DNA of 19,574 nt, taken from NCBI GenBank assembly GCA_902472315.1, contig CABRNM010000024.1, positions 1-19,574 on the forward strand, read 5' to 3'. The DNA is from an uncultured Collinsella sp. (GTDB lineage: Bacteria > Actinomycetota > Coriobacteriia > Coriobacteriales > Coriobacteriaceae). Below are positions 10,289 to 17,789 of this stretch, piece after piece (positions within the stretch are counted from its first letter, which is position 1; every line of letters begins with the position of its first letter). Under the pieces are notes generated by a model, which saw nothing but the letters and a program-made list of their open reading frames with translations, did not search any database and was not told the DNA's origin. The position numbers were made by a program, and so were the translations under genes.

Positions 10289-11026
10289 ATGGAACCTATC
10301 GCACACATACATACCGACCTGCCGCAAAAGTTCGGCATTCCGCGCAACAGCTTTTTGGCGCCCCATCTGCAGGGACGCATCGTCTTTGAGCCGGAATTTG
10401 CCTCCAATGCGGCGGTTGAGGGTTTGGACTCCTTCTCTCACCTATGGCTGCTGTGGCGCTTCGAAAACGGAACGCCCGGCGGCACGGCTAAGGACATAGC
10501 TGCCGATGCCAAAACGCAGGACAGGTCCGGCACCAACGTTAAGTGGTCGAAAACCGTGCGCCCGCCGCGTCTGGGCGGAGCCGAACGTGTGGGCGTGTTT
10601 GCCACGCGCAGTCCGTTTCGCCCTAATCCCATCGGACTTACCTGCGTCAAGCTCGACCGCGTGGAGCTTGCCGACGATGGCCCCATCATTCATGTGCTGG
10701 GGGCCGATCTGCGCGACGGCACGCCCATCTACGACATTAAGCCCTATATTCCGTTCGCGGATTGCCACCCGGATGCGACCGGCGGCTGGATTGAGGGTGC
10801 TCCGTGGCAAGAGCTCGATGTTGAGTTCCCGCAAGCGCTTCAAGACATGGTCCCGCCCGCAAAGCTCCCCGGTCTGGTCGAGGTCCTTCGCCAAGATCCG
10901 CGCCGCGCGGGCAGCAAGCACGAGCCAAACCGCGCCTATCATCTGGCCTTCGCCGGACTCGACATATCTTTTACGGTCGATAAAACCCAGCTAACCGTAG
11001 TCGCCGTCAACGACGCGCAAGACTAA
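10289..11026 (+). CDS. trmO: tRNA (N6-threonylcarbamoyladenosine37-N6)-methyltransferase TrmO
   Basis: A 245-residue TsaA/TrmO-family protein, an SAM-dependent enzyme that methylates t6A37 in certain tRNAs. It starts MEPIAHIHTD, with the conserved PRN, EGLDSFSHLWLLW strand and the family signature VFATRSPFRPNPIG (about 103-116), then GADLRDGTPIYDIKPY. The C-terminal part (about 165-245) matches the extra domain of longer family members. The start could be ATG 10289 or the in-frame ATG three codons earlier (10280). The longer frame upstream is only the antisense of the XRE-TipAS gene. Neither start has a ribosome site, which fits a leaderless transcript. Confidence 0.9.
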   Translation: MEPIAHIHTDLPQKFGIPRNSFLAPHLQGRIVFEPEFASNAAVEGLDSFSHLWLLWRFENGTPGGTAKDIAADAKTQDRSGTNVKWSKTVRPPRLGGAERVGVFATRSPFRPNPIGLTCVKLDRVELADDGPIIHVLGADLRDGTPIYDIKPYIPFADCHPDATGGWIEGAPWQELDVEFPQALQDMVPPAKLPGLVEVLRQDPRRAGSKHEPNRAYHLAFAGLDISFTVDKTQLTVVAVNDAQD

Positions 11027-11092
11027 CCAGCCATTCGTCCGCACCCGTCAAATTAGGCGCCAAACCCCGCGCCAAAACTGCCCACGCTGGTG

Positions 11093-11098
11093 GACAAT
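11093..11098 (+). promoter_or_regulatory. Candidate -10 box (GACAAT) of the PLP-enzyme gene
   Basis: GACAAT is followed by AACG and lies 40 nt ahead of the ATG at 11139, a distance shared with other genes in the window. A GGCGC/GCGCC hairpin (11056-11073, no T-run) sits just upstream, between trmO and this promoter. Confidence 0.35.
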
Positions 11099-11138
11099 AA
11101 CGCCTACCGAATCATTCCGCTCTGCACGGGAGTCCAGC

Positions 11139-12350
11139 ATGAAATACGACTTCACTTCAATCATCGACCGCCACGGCATGGACTCCATCGCCGTTGACTC
11201 TTGGGGTGAGATGCCCGGTATGGCTCCGAACGCACCCGACGAGGGCTTCGACCGCATTCCCATGTGGGTGGCGGATATGAACTTTGCCACGGTGCCCACG
11301 GTCCAGGATTACATCATTCAACGCGCCCAGCACCCCATGTTTGGCTATTTCAATCCGCGTCCCGAGTACTTCGACCGCATCATCGAATGGCAGAGCCGCC
11401 GCAATGGTGTCGAGGACCTGGCGCCTGAACATATCGGCTACGAAAACGGCGTGCTGGGCGGTGTCGTGTCGACGTTGCGCGCATATGTCCAGCCGGGCGA
11501 TGCGGTGCTGGTCCATAGCCCCACCTACATCGGCTTTACCAAGTCCATTGAGGCCGCGGGCTACCGCATTGTCCACAGCCCGCTTAAGCTCGACGGCCAG
11601 GGCGTGTGGCGCATGGACTTTGAGGACATGGAGCACAAGCTCGCCCAAAACCACATTCATGCCGCGGTGTTCTGCTCGCCGCACAATCCCTGCGGCCGCG
11701 TATGGGAGCGTGACGAGATCGAGCGCGCCATGGACATCTATCGCCAGCACGATTGCGTGGTGATCTCGGACGAGATTTGGTCCGATATCATCCTGCCGGG
11801 TCACAAGCATATCCCGACGCAGTCGGTGAGCGAGGATGCCCGCATGCGCACGGTTGCCCTCTACGCGCCCAGCAAGACGTTCAACCTGGCGGGCCTGGTC
11901 GGCAGCTACCACATCATCTATAACGAGACACTGCGCGACCGCGTGTGCGCCGTGTCCAACAAGACTCACTACAACGAGATGAATGTCCTCTCCATGCATG
12001 CGCTTATCGGTGCCTACCAGCCGCAAGGCTACGAGTGGGTGGACGAGCTCAACCAGGTGCTTGCCGGCAATATCGAGTACTTCTGCGCGTATGCAGAAAA
12101 ACATTGGAAGGGCGTCGCGTTTTCGCGTCCGCAGGGCACGTACATGGTGTTTCTGGACTGCACCGAGTGGTGTCGCGAGCATGGCCGTGATATTCAGTGG
12201 CTGCTCGACGAGGGCGCCCGCGTGGGCGTGGGGTATCAGGATGGCCGTCCGTTCCACGGGTCCTGCCACATTCGCGTGAATCTGGCGCTGCCGCTTTCGC
12301 GAGTGAGGGAAGCGTGCGACCGCCTGGACCGCTACGTTTTTAGGGTATAG
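11139..12350 (+). CDS. MalY/PatB-type PLP-dependent C-S beta-lyase (aminotransferase fold)
   Basis: A 403-residue fold-type I PLP enzyme of the MalY/PatB group, which split C-S bonds in cystathionine or cysteine conjugates to give pyruvate and ammonia. The PLP pocket shows FCSPHNPCGRVW (N183), the cofactor aspartate in SDEIWSDI (D211), the Schiff-base lysine K246 in APSKTFNLAG, and the substrate carboxylate arginine R379 in HIRVNLALP. The start PMWVADMNFATVPTV is typical of the group. GGGAG (11128-11132) lies 6 nt before ATG. The gene stands alone. Substrate choice cannot be read from sequence; some members also act as regulators (MalY) or in methionine synthesis. Confidence 0.92.
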   Translation: MKYDFTSIIDRHGMDSIAVDSWGEMPGMAPNAPDEGFDRIPMWVADMNFATVPTVQDYIIQRAQHPMFGYFNPRPEYFDRIIEWQSRRNGVEDLAPEHIGYENGVLGGVVSTLRAYVQPGDAVLVHSPTYIGFTKSIEAAGYRIVHSPLKLDGQGVWRMDFEDMEHKLAQNHIHAAVFCSPHNPCGRVWERDEIERAMDIYRQHDCVVISDEIWSDIILPGHKHIPTQSVSEDARMRTVALYAPSKTFNLAGLVGSYHIIYNETLRDRVCAVSNKTHYNEMNVLSMHALIGAYQPQGYEWVDELNQVLAGNIEYFCAYAEKHWKGVAFSRPQGTYMVFLDCTEWCREHGRDIQWLLDEGARVGVGYQDGRPFHGSCHIRVNLALPLSRVREACDRLDRYVFRV

Positions 12351-12351
12351 G

Positions 12352-12384
12352 GGGCGCACGATTCGGGTACTGTGGCTTGCGCCC
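12352..12384. other. Weak hairpin between convergent genes
   Basis: GGGCGCA (12352-12358) and TGCGCCC (12378-12384) form a perfect 7-bp stem with a 19-base loop just after the PLP-enzyme stop codon. There is no T-run. The remainder of the 96-bp gap to the Nim-like gene shows no other feature I can support. Confidence 0.25.
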
Positions 12385-12446
12385 ATGTCGTCAATGTGCG
12401 TGGACGCATAGAGCGCAGAGGCTTGCGAGCGCGTTTTCCACGTCTG

Positions 12447-12926
12447 CTACTTTTCTTGAATTTGTTTGCCGCAAAGGTGCTCAATCGTAATCTCATACAG
12501 TTGGACGCCTCTGATACTTTGCTTGATTTCCTCTTCGACCTCTTCGGCAGAAGGATAGTACTTGAGGGCAAACTGTCGGACTTTGTCTTCGACAAACGCC
12601 GGATCATCGTTCACGAGGCGGCAGCGGCCAAAAACCACGGTGCTCTGAACATAGGGTGCCCAGTCGTCGTCTTTGTACCAATCGTTGCCATAGACGGTAA
12701 AGCAGACTTTGTCGCTGCGTTTGAGCGCATCGACCTTATGCCCTGCCTTGGCTCCATGAAAGTAAATTTTGTCGTGCTCGGGGTCAAAGTAGTAGTTAAC
12801 GGGAATGGCGTAAGGATAGCCGTCGTCTCCGTTGACGGCAAAAACGCCGCGCTTGCAATTGACGAGCAGCTCTCGTGCCTCTTGATCGGTGATAGCACGC
12901 TTCTTTCTGCGAAGAGGTCTAAACAT
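12447..12926 (-). CDS. Pyridoxamine 5'-phosphate oxidase-like, NimA-type protein
   Basis: A 159-residue split-barrel flavin-binding protein of the PNPOx-like superfamily, close in layout to the nitroimidazole-resistance Nim proteins: MFRPLRRKKR, RGVFAVNGDDGYPYAIPVNYYF, IYFHGAKAGHKVDALKR (H63 in the position of the family's conserved histidine), and VVFGRCRLV. Nim proteins are reported to reduce nitroimidazoles, but most chromosomal homologues have unknown roles and do not confer resistance unless strongly expressed. AAGGAAG lies 6 nt before ATG 12926. It converges with the PLP-enzyme gene and diverges from the potassium channel gene. Confidence 0.85.
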   Translation of the reverse strand: MFRPLRRKKRAITDQEARELLVNCKRGVFAVNGDDGYPYAIPVNYYFDPEHDKIYFHGAKAGHKVDALKRSDKVCFTVYGNDWYKDDDWAPYVQSTVVFGRCRLVNDDPAFVEDKVRQFALKYYPSAEEVEEEIKQSIRGVQLYEITIEHLCGKQIQEK

Positions 12927-13182
12927 CGTGGACTTCCTTTCTTTCCGCGTGCTGCGTGCACGACGGTGGGCGGTGTGTCTATATCAAGATACTAGTTCAG
13001 GCTGCGAGGCCGACGGGAACGCCCCGTTTTCCGCAGATTGAAACGTGCTCTTGTTTGTCGTGGGAGGATTGTTCCTCACAACCCGTCGTTTAGAAGCGTT
13101 CTTGATGACTAGTTCCGTTTGCGGGGGAGGCGTGGGACAATACCGAGCGAACGTGATTGGGCGTCTGAGAAAAGGGGTCGCG
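12927..13182. promoter_or_regulatory. Divergent intergenic region with a candidate -10 (GACAAT, 13136-13141)
   Basis: A 256-bp gap between the Nim-like gene (minus) and the channel gene (plus). GACAAT at 13136-13141 lies 41 nt ahead of the channel ATG and may be its -10; TTCCGT (13113-13118) 17 nt upstream is a poor -35. ACTAGTTC(A/C)G-like words occur at 12990-13000 and 13108-13117. No open frame in the gap looks coding. No minus-strand promoter could be called. Confidence 0.35.
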
Positions 13183-13608
13183 ATGAACAAGTTGAGGACG
13201 CTTGCTGATGTGTTGCGACAGGCTGGCTTTGCGCGCATCACGGGCCTGTTTCTTATCTTCTATTTGCTGTGCTCGACGGCCGTCTGGCTGTCCGAACCCA
13301 CGACCCTCACCTTTGGCGATGGCCTGTGGTTTAGCTTTGAGACGGTCTCGACCATCGGCTTTGGCGATATCCCCGCCGAAACGCCGGTTGCCCGCGGCAT
13401 TACCGTTATCCTAAGCGTCATCAATATCTTCTATATCGCCATGCTTACGGGCGTGGCGGTGAACTACTGCAATACGCTCATTAAGCTGCGCCAAAAGGAC
13501 ACCATGGCGCGCTTTATGGACGATCTTGAGCATTTGGAAGAGCTCGATCGTGACGAGCTCGCCGATCTATCGCGCCGCGTGCGCGAATATCGCCGCCGCC
13601 AACGCTAG
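13183..13608 (+). CDS. Two-helix potassium channel (Ion_trans_2 type)
   Basis: A 141-residue membrane protein with a first helix (about 18-36), a pore loop with the selectivity filter TIGFGD (57-62), a second helix (about 73-97) and a charged, probably coiled-coil C-terminal tail (EHLEELDRDELADLSRR). This is the minimal K+ channel plan, working as a tetramer. The filter has GFG in place of the more common GYG, a variant also found in Kir and hERG channels. There is no RCK/TrkA domain to bind ligand. ATG 13183 was chosen because AAAGGGG (13171-13177) is 5 nt upstream; the frame is open further back without a ribosome site. The LOG-family gene follows by 36 bp and is probably in the same transcript. 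Confidence 0.88.
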   Translation: MNKLRTLADVLRQAGFARITGLFLIFYLLCSTAVWLSEPTTLTFGDGLWFSFETVSTIGFGDIPAETPVARGITVILSVINIFYIAMLTGVAVNYCNTLIKLRQKDTMARFMDDLEHLEELDRDELADLSRRVREYRRRQR

Positions 13609-13644
13609 AACGGGTGCCGCGCGTCACGACGAGGGGGATTGCAT

Positions 13645-14178
13645 ATGAACATCACGGTGTACCTGGGCGCGAGCGTCGGCAACGACCCGGCGTTTCTACC
13701 TGCGGTACAGGAGCTGGGCAACTGGATTGGCACCAACGGCCACGCGCTGGTATACGGCGGGTCCAAGTCGGGCCTGATGGGCGCGCTTGCCGATAGCGTG
13801 CTCGATGCTGGCGGGCATGTGACGGGCGTTGAGCCGAGCTTTTTTATCGAGGCAGAGTTTCAACACGACGGTATTGACGACCTCATCGTGACGAGCGACA
13901 TGGCCGAGCGCAAAGCCAAGATGATCGAGCTCGGCGATGCGTTCATCGCATTTCCGGGCGGCACGGGCACGCTCGAGGAGATTGCCGAGGTCATGTCCGC
14001 CGTGTCGTTGGGGCATCTGAGTGCGCCGTGCATTCTGTACAACCTGGATGGGTACTACAACGACCTCAAAGCCCTGCTCGGGCACATGATTGATAAGGGG
14101 CTTTCGAGCTCGAGGCGCCAACTCGGCATCTACTTTGCCGACGATTTGCGCGAGATTGCCTCGATTATCAATGGATAA
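13645..14178 (+). CDS. LOG-family (TIGR00730) nucleotide phosphoribohydrolase
   Basis: A 177-residue Rossmann-fold protein of the LOG family, often misnamed lysine decarboxylase. It has the nucleotide-binding loop GGSKSGLMG (38-46), R89/K90 in DMAERKAKM, and the signature PGGTGTLEE (104-112) that carries the catalytic glutamate. Family members split nucleoside 5'-monophosphates into base and ribose 5-phosphate; plant and some bacterial members make active cytokinins this way. ATG 13645 has GAGGGGG 7 nt upstream. It follows the potassium channel gene closely. A link between the two functions is not known to me. Confidence 0.9.
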   Translation: MNITVYLGASVGNDPAFLPAVQELGNWIGTNGHALVYGGSKSGLMGALADSVLDAGGHVTGVEPSFFIEAEFQHDGIDDLIVTSDMAERKAKMIELGDAFIAFPGGTGTLEEIAEVMSAVSLGHLSAPCILYNLDGYYNDLKALLGHMIDKGLSSSRRQLGIYFADDLREIASIING

Positions 14179-14258
14179 GTCTTGAGTCTGCCCCACTATG
14201 ACTCCCAATGGTGCCGTTTGCGGCGCAGATGGTTGGCTCGTTCGGACAACGCTCGCTC

Positions 14259-14264
14259 TACAAT
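14259..14264 (+). promoter_or_regulatory. Candidate -10 box (TACAAT) of the ClC gene
   Basis: TACAAT followed by AAAACG lies 39 nt ahead of the ClC-type ATG in a 125-bp gap after the LOG gene. No clear -35 is seen. It is one of several (T/G)ACAAT hexamers at nearly the same distance from a start codon in this window. Confidence 0.42.
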
Positions 14265-14303
14265 AAAACGTATCTATGTCGACTTTGACCGCGGGAGGAC
14301 CCG

Positions 14304-15608
14304 ATGGATAACCTTGCCAAACCCACGAACCGAGCGCTGTTTTTGGTCAGCGTTGCCGTGACCGGTGCACTCGCGGGTGCCGCAGTCTGGCTATTCTTCT
14401 TTGCGATGGAGCACGGCATTGATTATTTGTGGACCGAGGTCCCGCATATGCTGGGTGTCTCTTCGCCCGAACTCGCCAGCGGCCCGTTTGGCTTTTTGCC
14501 GTACCCGTTTTTCGTTTGCCTGTTGGGCGGCTTGGTGATTGGCCTGTACGAAAAGATGACGGGCATCAAGACCGATGACCTCAACCAGGTGATGGCAAAG
14601 GTTAAGCAAGACGGGCGCTACCCGTACGACAACCTGGGCAAGCTTTCGCTCGCGGCATTGCTGCCGCTGCTGTTTGGTGGAAGTATTGGACCGGAGGCCG
14701 GTCTGACCGGCGTTATCGCAGGTCTGTGCAGCTGGGTCGGCGATCGTATGCGTCGCTTTGGCGCCGAGTTTAGGGAGCTCACGCTGCTGGGCACCCAGGC
14801 TGCCCTGACGGCGCTCTTTACCGCGCCCGTGTTTGGCTTTGTGGCGCCGCTTGCCGGAAGTGCTGACGGCCAGGGTGCCGGCGATGGCGAGGATTCCGAA
14901 TCCGGTGAGATCACCATCAGGCTGCCCAAGGCGCAAAAGACCGTGGTTTACGGCATCGCGATTGCTGGCGGCCTGGGCACCTACCTGCTGCTCGGCCAGC
15001 TCATGGGCGGTGGCATGGGTATGCCGAGGTTCGAGGCTGCCGTGGTGGGCAACCTGGAGCTTACCTGGCTCATCCCTCTGTCGCTGATCGGAACAATCTG
15101 CGGCTGGCTGTACTTTGTCTCTGAGCACGCGAGCGAAGCGCTTGCTCATGCAATAGGGGCGCGCCCCGTCGCCAAGGCCATGCTGGCCGGTCTGGTACTT
15201 GCCGTCTGCGGTACGGCTCTGCCCTTCACCATGTTTGCCGGCGAGACGCAGGCCGACGTGCTCATGGAAACCTATCTGACCATTCCCGCCGGCGTGCTTA
15301 TCGCGACCGGTCTCGTTAAGGCCATGCTGACGCCCGCCCTCATCAACCTTGGTTGGCGCGGCGGCCACTTCTTCCCGGTTATCTTCTCGGGCGTAAGCCT
15401 GGGCTATGGCCTGGCCATCCTCACCGGCGCAGATCCGGTCTTTTGCGTCGCCGTCTGCACGGCCTCGACGATGGGCGCCGTTATGCGCCAGCCGGTCATG
15501 GTCGTGGGCCTGCTGCTCATGTGCTTCCCGCTCAAGGGTATCGTCTGCATGATCATCGCGGCTGTCATCGCCGCCGGTATCCCACTGCCCAAGCCGCTGC
15601 GCAAGTAG
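14304..15608 (+). CDS. ClC-family chloride channel/transporter-like protein
   Basis: A 434-residue polytopic membrane protein. The ClC selectivity motif region reads FGGSIGPEAGL (124-134), and the later GxxGGxFxP motif is GWRGGHFFP (350-358). In E. coli ClC the first motif is GREGP with gating glutamate E148; here the equivalent residue is isoleucine (I128), so proton-coupled exchange by the known mechanism is unlikely. A charged Gly/Asp-rich loop (about 185-203) follows APLAGS. There are no CBS domains. GGGAGG (14293-14298) is 5 nt before ATG. The gap after the gene (15609-15698) holds only a short GGGCG/CGCCC hairpin (15659-15675) without a T-run. The family call is good; transported ion and mode are uncertain. 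Confidence 0.87.
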   Translation: MDNLAKPTNRALFLVSVAVTGALAGAAVWLFFFAMEHGIDYLWTEVPHMLGVSSPELASGPFGFLPYPFFVCLLGGLVIGLYEKMTGIKTDDLNQVMAKVKQDGRYPYDNLGKLSLAALLPLLFGGSIGPEAGLTGVIAGLCSWVGDRMRRFGAEFRELTLLGTQAALTALFTAPVFGFVAPLAGSADGQGAGDGEDSESGEITIRLPKAQKTVVYGIAIAGGLGTYLLLGQLMGGGMGMPRFEAAVVGNLELTWLIPLSLIGTICGWLYFVSEHASEALAHAIGARPVAKAMLAGLVLAVCGTALPFTMFAGETQADVLMETYLTIPAGVLIATGLVKAMLTPALINLGWRGGHFFPVIFSGVSLGYGLAILTGADPVFCVAVCTASTMGAVMRQPVMVVGLLLMCFPLKGIVCMIIAAVIAAGIPLPKPLRK

Positions 15609-15698
15609 CACGGTGGCGCACGCCGGGGACATGCCGTTTGCCACGGATTTGCGGGGAGGGGCGGCGATTGCGCCCTTCGCGGATTGAGGCTCGCGTGG

Positions 15699-16397
15699 CT
15701 ACAGATCGCGTACTCGATAGACCTTGGTGCTGACGGTGCAGCTGATTGCGCATAGCGCGAGCGCCAGTACGGCAATTCCTGCACACAGACAGCCCAGAAC
15801 GGCAGGATCGGGATTCGCTCCGGCAATCGACATGAGCCAGTTGCTGATGGGGTTGGAGGAGCTCAGCGTGGCCATGGTGCCGCAGCCAAGCAGGGCAAAC
15901 AGGGCAACGGATAGGCGCAGCGCCTCCATGTGTCCAAATCGAAAGAACAGCGGCTGCGCCAAAAACACCATCATGAGGGAGATGAGCATCGATGCTGCTG
16001 AGGCTATTGCGATCTCAAAGACGATCTGTCCCGTCAACGGGACACCTACGCTGTTGAAGAGTGGGAAGGAGACGATATTCAGAAGCGCGGCGGCGCACGC
16101 CATGACAGCCGAGAAGACAATGATGCTCAGGTAGCGTGCGCAAATAATATCTTTGCGCGAGAAGGGCAACGTTGCTCGATAACGCTCCCAGCCGTTTTGG
16201 TTATCGTAGCCAGCTAGCGAGTTCATGATTATGATGGGCGACATTGCACTGACCGCACAGGCGCCGGCGCTCATGCCGGAATCGCCGTCTGTCGCGTTGG
16301 CAAGGGTCAATACGACGAATATGAACAGGCCGACGCCCGTGATGCTCGGGATGAGCGTACGAACGATGGCGAGCTCGGACATAAAGGCACGTTTCAT
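15699..16397 (-). CDS. ABC-2 type transporter permease
   Basis: A 232-residue membrane protein with about six hydrophobic segments (near 14-34, 43-60, 85-110, 122-150, 155-177, 196-220) and the motif YDNQNGWERYRATLPFSRKDIICARYL, typical of the small ABC-2 permeases paired with YtrB-like ATPases. Its ATG overlaps the end of the ATPase gene by 4 bp. Together they form an exporter or envelope-stress transporter whose substrate is unknown. It is the last gene of the GntR-controlled operon. Confidence 0.86.
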   Translation of the reverse strand: MKRAFMSELAIVRTLIPSITGVGLFIFVVLTLANATDGDSGMSAGACAVSAMSPIIIMNSLAGYDNQNGWERYRATLPFSRKDIICARYLSIIVFSAVMACAAALLNIVSFPLFNSVGVPLTGQIVFEIAIASAASMLISLMMVFLAQPLFFRFGHMEALRLSVALFALLGCGTMATLSSSNPISNWLMSIAGANPDPAVLGCLCAGIAVLALALCAISCTVSTKVYRVRDL

Positions 16398-17275
16398 TTC
16401 GAAGCCCCTTTCAGCGTGAGGCGAAGATAGTCATCAATGGTTGCCCGATCGCAGGGAATCTCGGGGAAGGCCTCGAGCGTTTCGCGACGGTTGGGCACGA
16501 GCACGTCCACGCTGTAGGCGTGGTGGACGGCACGGGCGCCTTCGACGCAAGCCATAAGCTCGGCGGCCTGCGCTTGGGTGCAGTGGGCGATGCCGGCGCG
16601 GTCGGTAATGTCCTCGCGCGGCAGGTCAAACACAATCGAGCCGTTATCGATGCAGATGACGCGGTCGGCGGTGCGATCGAGGTCGGACGTAATGTGGCTC
16701 GAGAGCAGCACGCTGCGCTGGCCGTCGGCGACAAAGGCAAGCAGCTCATCGAGCAGTTCCTCGCGTGCCATGGGATCGAGGCCTGCGGTGGCTTCGTCCA
16801 AAACGAGTAGTTCGGCCTTGTGACTGAGTGCGCAGGCAAGTTGCAGCTTCATGCCCATACCGCGGGAGAGGTCCTTGACCTTTGTCTTGGGATCGAGGCC
16901 AAATCGGTTGATGAATCCGGCGAACGTTTCGCGGTCCCACGTGGGGTACGCCGGGCCTACGAGCGACTCGATCTGGCCCACCTTGAGCGTGGAGGGGAAG
17001 GGGCACGTGTCCAGGACAAGACCGACGCGGGAGCGTAGATGGCGTTGCGACTCATCGGACGCGTCGGCGCCACAGCGCTGCCCAAACAGGTGCACTTCGC
17101 CGGCATCGAGCTTTATAAGCCCGAGAGCAGCTCGAATCGTCGTTGTTTTGCCAGCACCGTTGGCACCAACAAAGCCGACGATCTGGCCAGGCTCCACGGC
17201 AAGCGTGACGTCGCGCAGCGAAAAGCGGTCGCTTACAGTGCGTGAGATGCCTTTGAGTTCAAGCAAGTTTTGCAT
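16394..17275 (-). CDS. ABC transporter ATP-binding protein (YtrB/BcrA-like)
   Basis: A 293-residue ATPase with Walker A GANGAGKTT (37-45), a signature that departs from LSGGQ (LSRGM, 136-140, as in YtrB-type proteins), Walker B LLVLDEAT (156-163) and H194 in LLSSHITSDLD. The ~85-residue C-terminal extension after the ATPase core is common in this group. AAAGG lies 7 nt before ATG 17275. It sits between the GntR regulator (23 bp upstream) and the permease (4-bp overlap), the standard order of such operons. Confidence 0.92.
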   Translation of the reverse strand: MQNLLELKGISRTVSDRFSLRDVTLAVEPGQIVGFVGANGAGKTTTIRAALGLIKLDAGEVHLFGQRCGADASDESQRHLRSRVGLVLDTCPFPSTLKVGQIESLVGPAYPTWDRETFAGFINRFGLDPKTKVKDLSRGMGMKLQLACALSHKAELLVLDEATAGLDPMAREELLDELLAFVADGQRSVLLSSHITSDLDRTADRVICIDNGSIVFDLPREDITDRAGIAHCTQAQAAELMACVEGARAVHHAYSVDVLVPNRRETLEAFPEIPCDRATIDDYLRLTLKGASK

Positions 17276-17298
17276 GGTATAACCTTTCTTGCAGATGG

Positions 17299-17679
17299 CT
17301 ACTGCATGGTTTCGGGGGCTACCAGGTCGAGCATCTCGTGCAGTTTGTCGCGCGTGACGCCCAAGGCTTCGGCTTGGCTTGCCGCTTTCGCAAGCAGCTC
17401 TTCGATATGGCAGAGCTGGCTTTCACGCAAGAGCTCCTGGTTGCCCTCGGCGACAAAACAGCCCTTGCCCTGCACGGTGCAGATAAACCCGAGCTGCTCC
17501 AGGTCGGCGTAGGCGCGCTTGGTGGTGATGACGCTCACGCCAAGATCGCTCGCGAGTGCACGGATGCTGGGGAGTTTGGCTCCCGCAGCGAGCGTGCCCG
17601 ATAAGATCTGAGCTTTGACTTGCGAGGCTATTTGCTCGTAGATGGGTTTGTCGCTCGAATTGGATAGGATGATGTCCAC
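17299..17679 (-). CDS. GntR-family (YtrA subfamily) transcriptional regulator
   Basis: A 126-residue repressor-type protein: an N-terminal winged helix (PIYEQIASQVKAQIL...LPSIRALASDLGVSVITTKRAYADLEQLGFI...GKGCFV, about 12-76) and a short helical tail of about 50 residues that serves for dimerisation in the YtrA subfamily. The start is GTG 17679, with AAGGAG 5 nt upstream. It is first in the operon with the ABC-2 ATPase and permease, and its own promoter overlaps a dyad that is probably its operator, so it likely represses itself and the transporter until an envelope-active compound is present. The inducer is unknown. Confidence 0.92.
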   Translation of the reverse strand: MDIILSNSSDKPIYEQIASQVKAQILSGTLAAGAKLPSIRALASDLGVSVITTKRAYADLEQLGFICTVQGKGCFVAEGNQELLRESQLCHIEELLAKAASQAEALGVTRDKLHEMLDLVAPETMQ

Positions 17680-17706
17680 AGCGGCTCCTTAGCTGTTGGG
17701 CTACAC

Positions 17707-17757
17707 GTGTATATAACCGGTAAGCACAGTATATATACACTATGCACAGTTACGCAA
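17707..17757 (-). promoter_or_regulatory. Promoter and probable operator of the GntR-ABC operon
   Basis: Reading the minus strand, TTGCGT (17757-17752) and TATACT (17733-17728) are 18 nt apart and make a good -35/-10 pair about 50 nt ahead of the gntR GTG. An inverted repeat GTGTATATA (17707-17715) / TATATACAC (17732-17740) with a 16-bp centre overlaps the -10, and GCACAGT occurs twice (17724-17730, 17744-17750). A dyad over the promoter beside a YtrA-type gene is what an autorepressor site looks like. Confidence 0.65.
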
Positions 17758-17789
17758 GAGGTAAATACGGATTGTCCGCTCGTTCATTC

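Noticed and set aside
11157..12386. Long minus-strand open frame opposite the PLP-enzyme gene
   Set aside because: It is a shadow of a well-supported coding frame; it has no motif and no ribosome site.
14391..15644. Long minus-strand open frame opposite the ClC gene
   Set aside because: The translation is Gln/His/Arg-rich without hydrophobic segments or motifs, while the plus strand has ClC motifs and a ribosome site.
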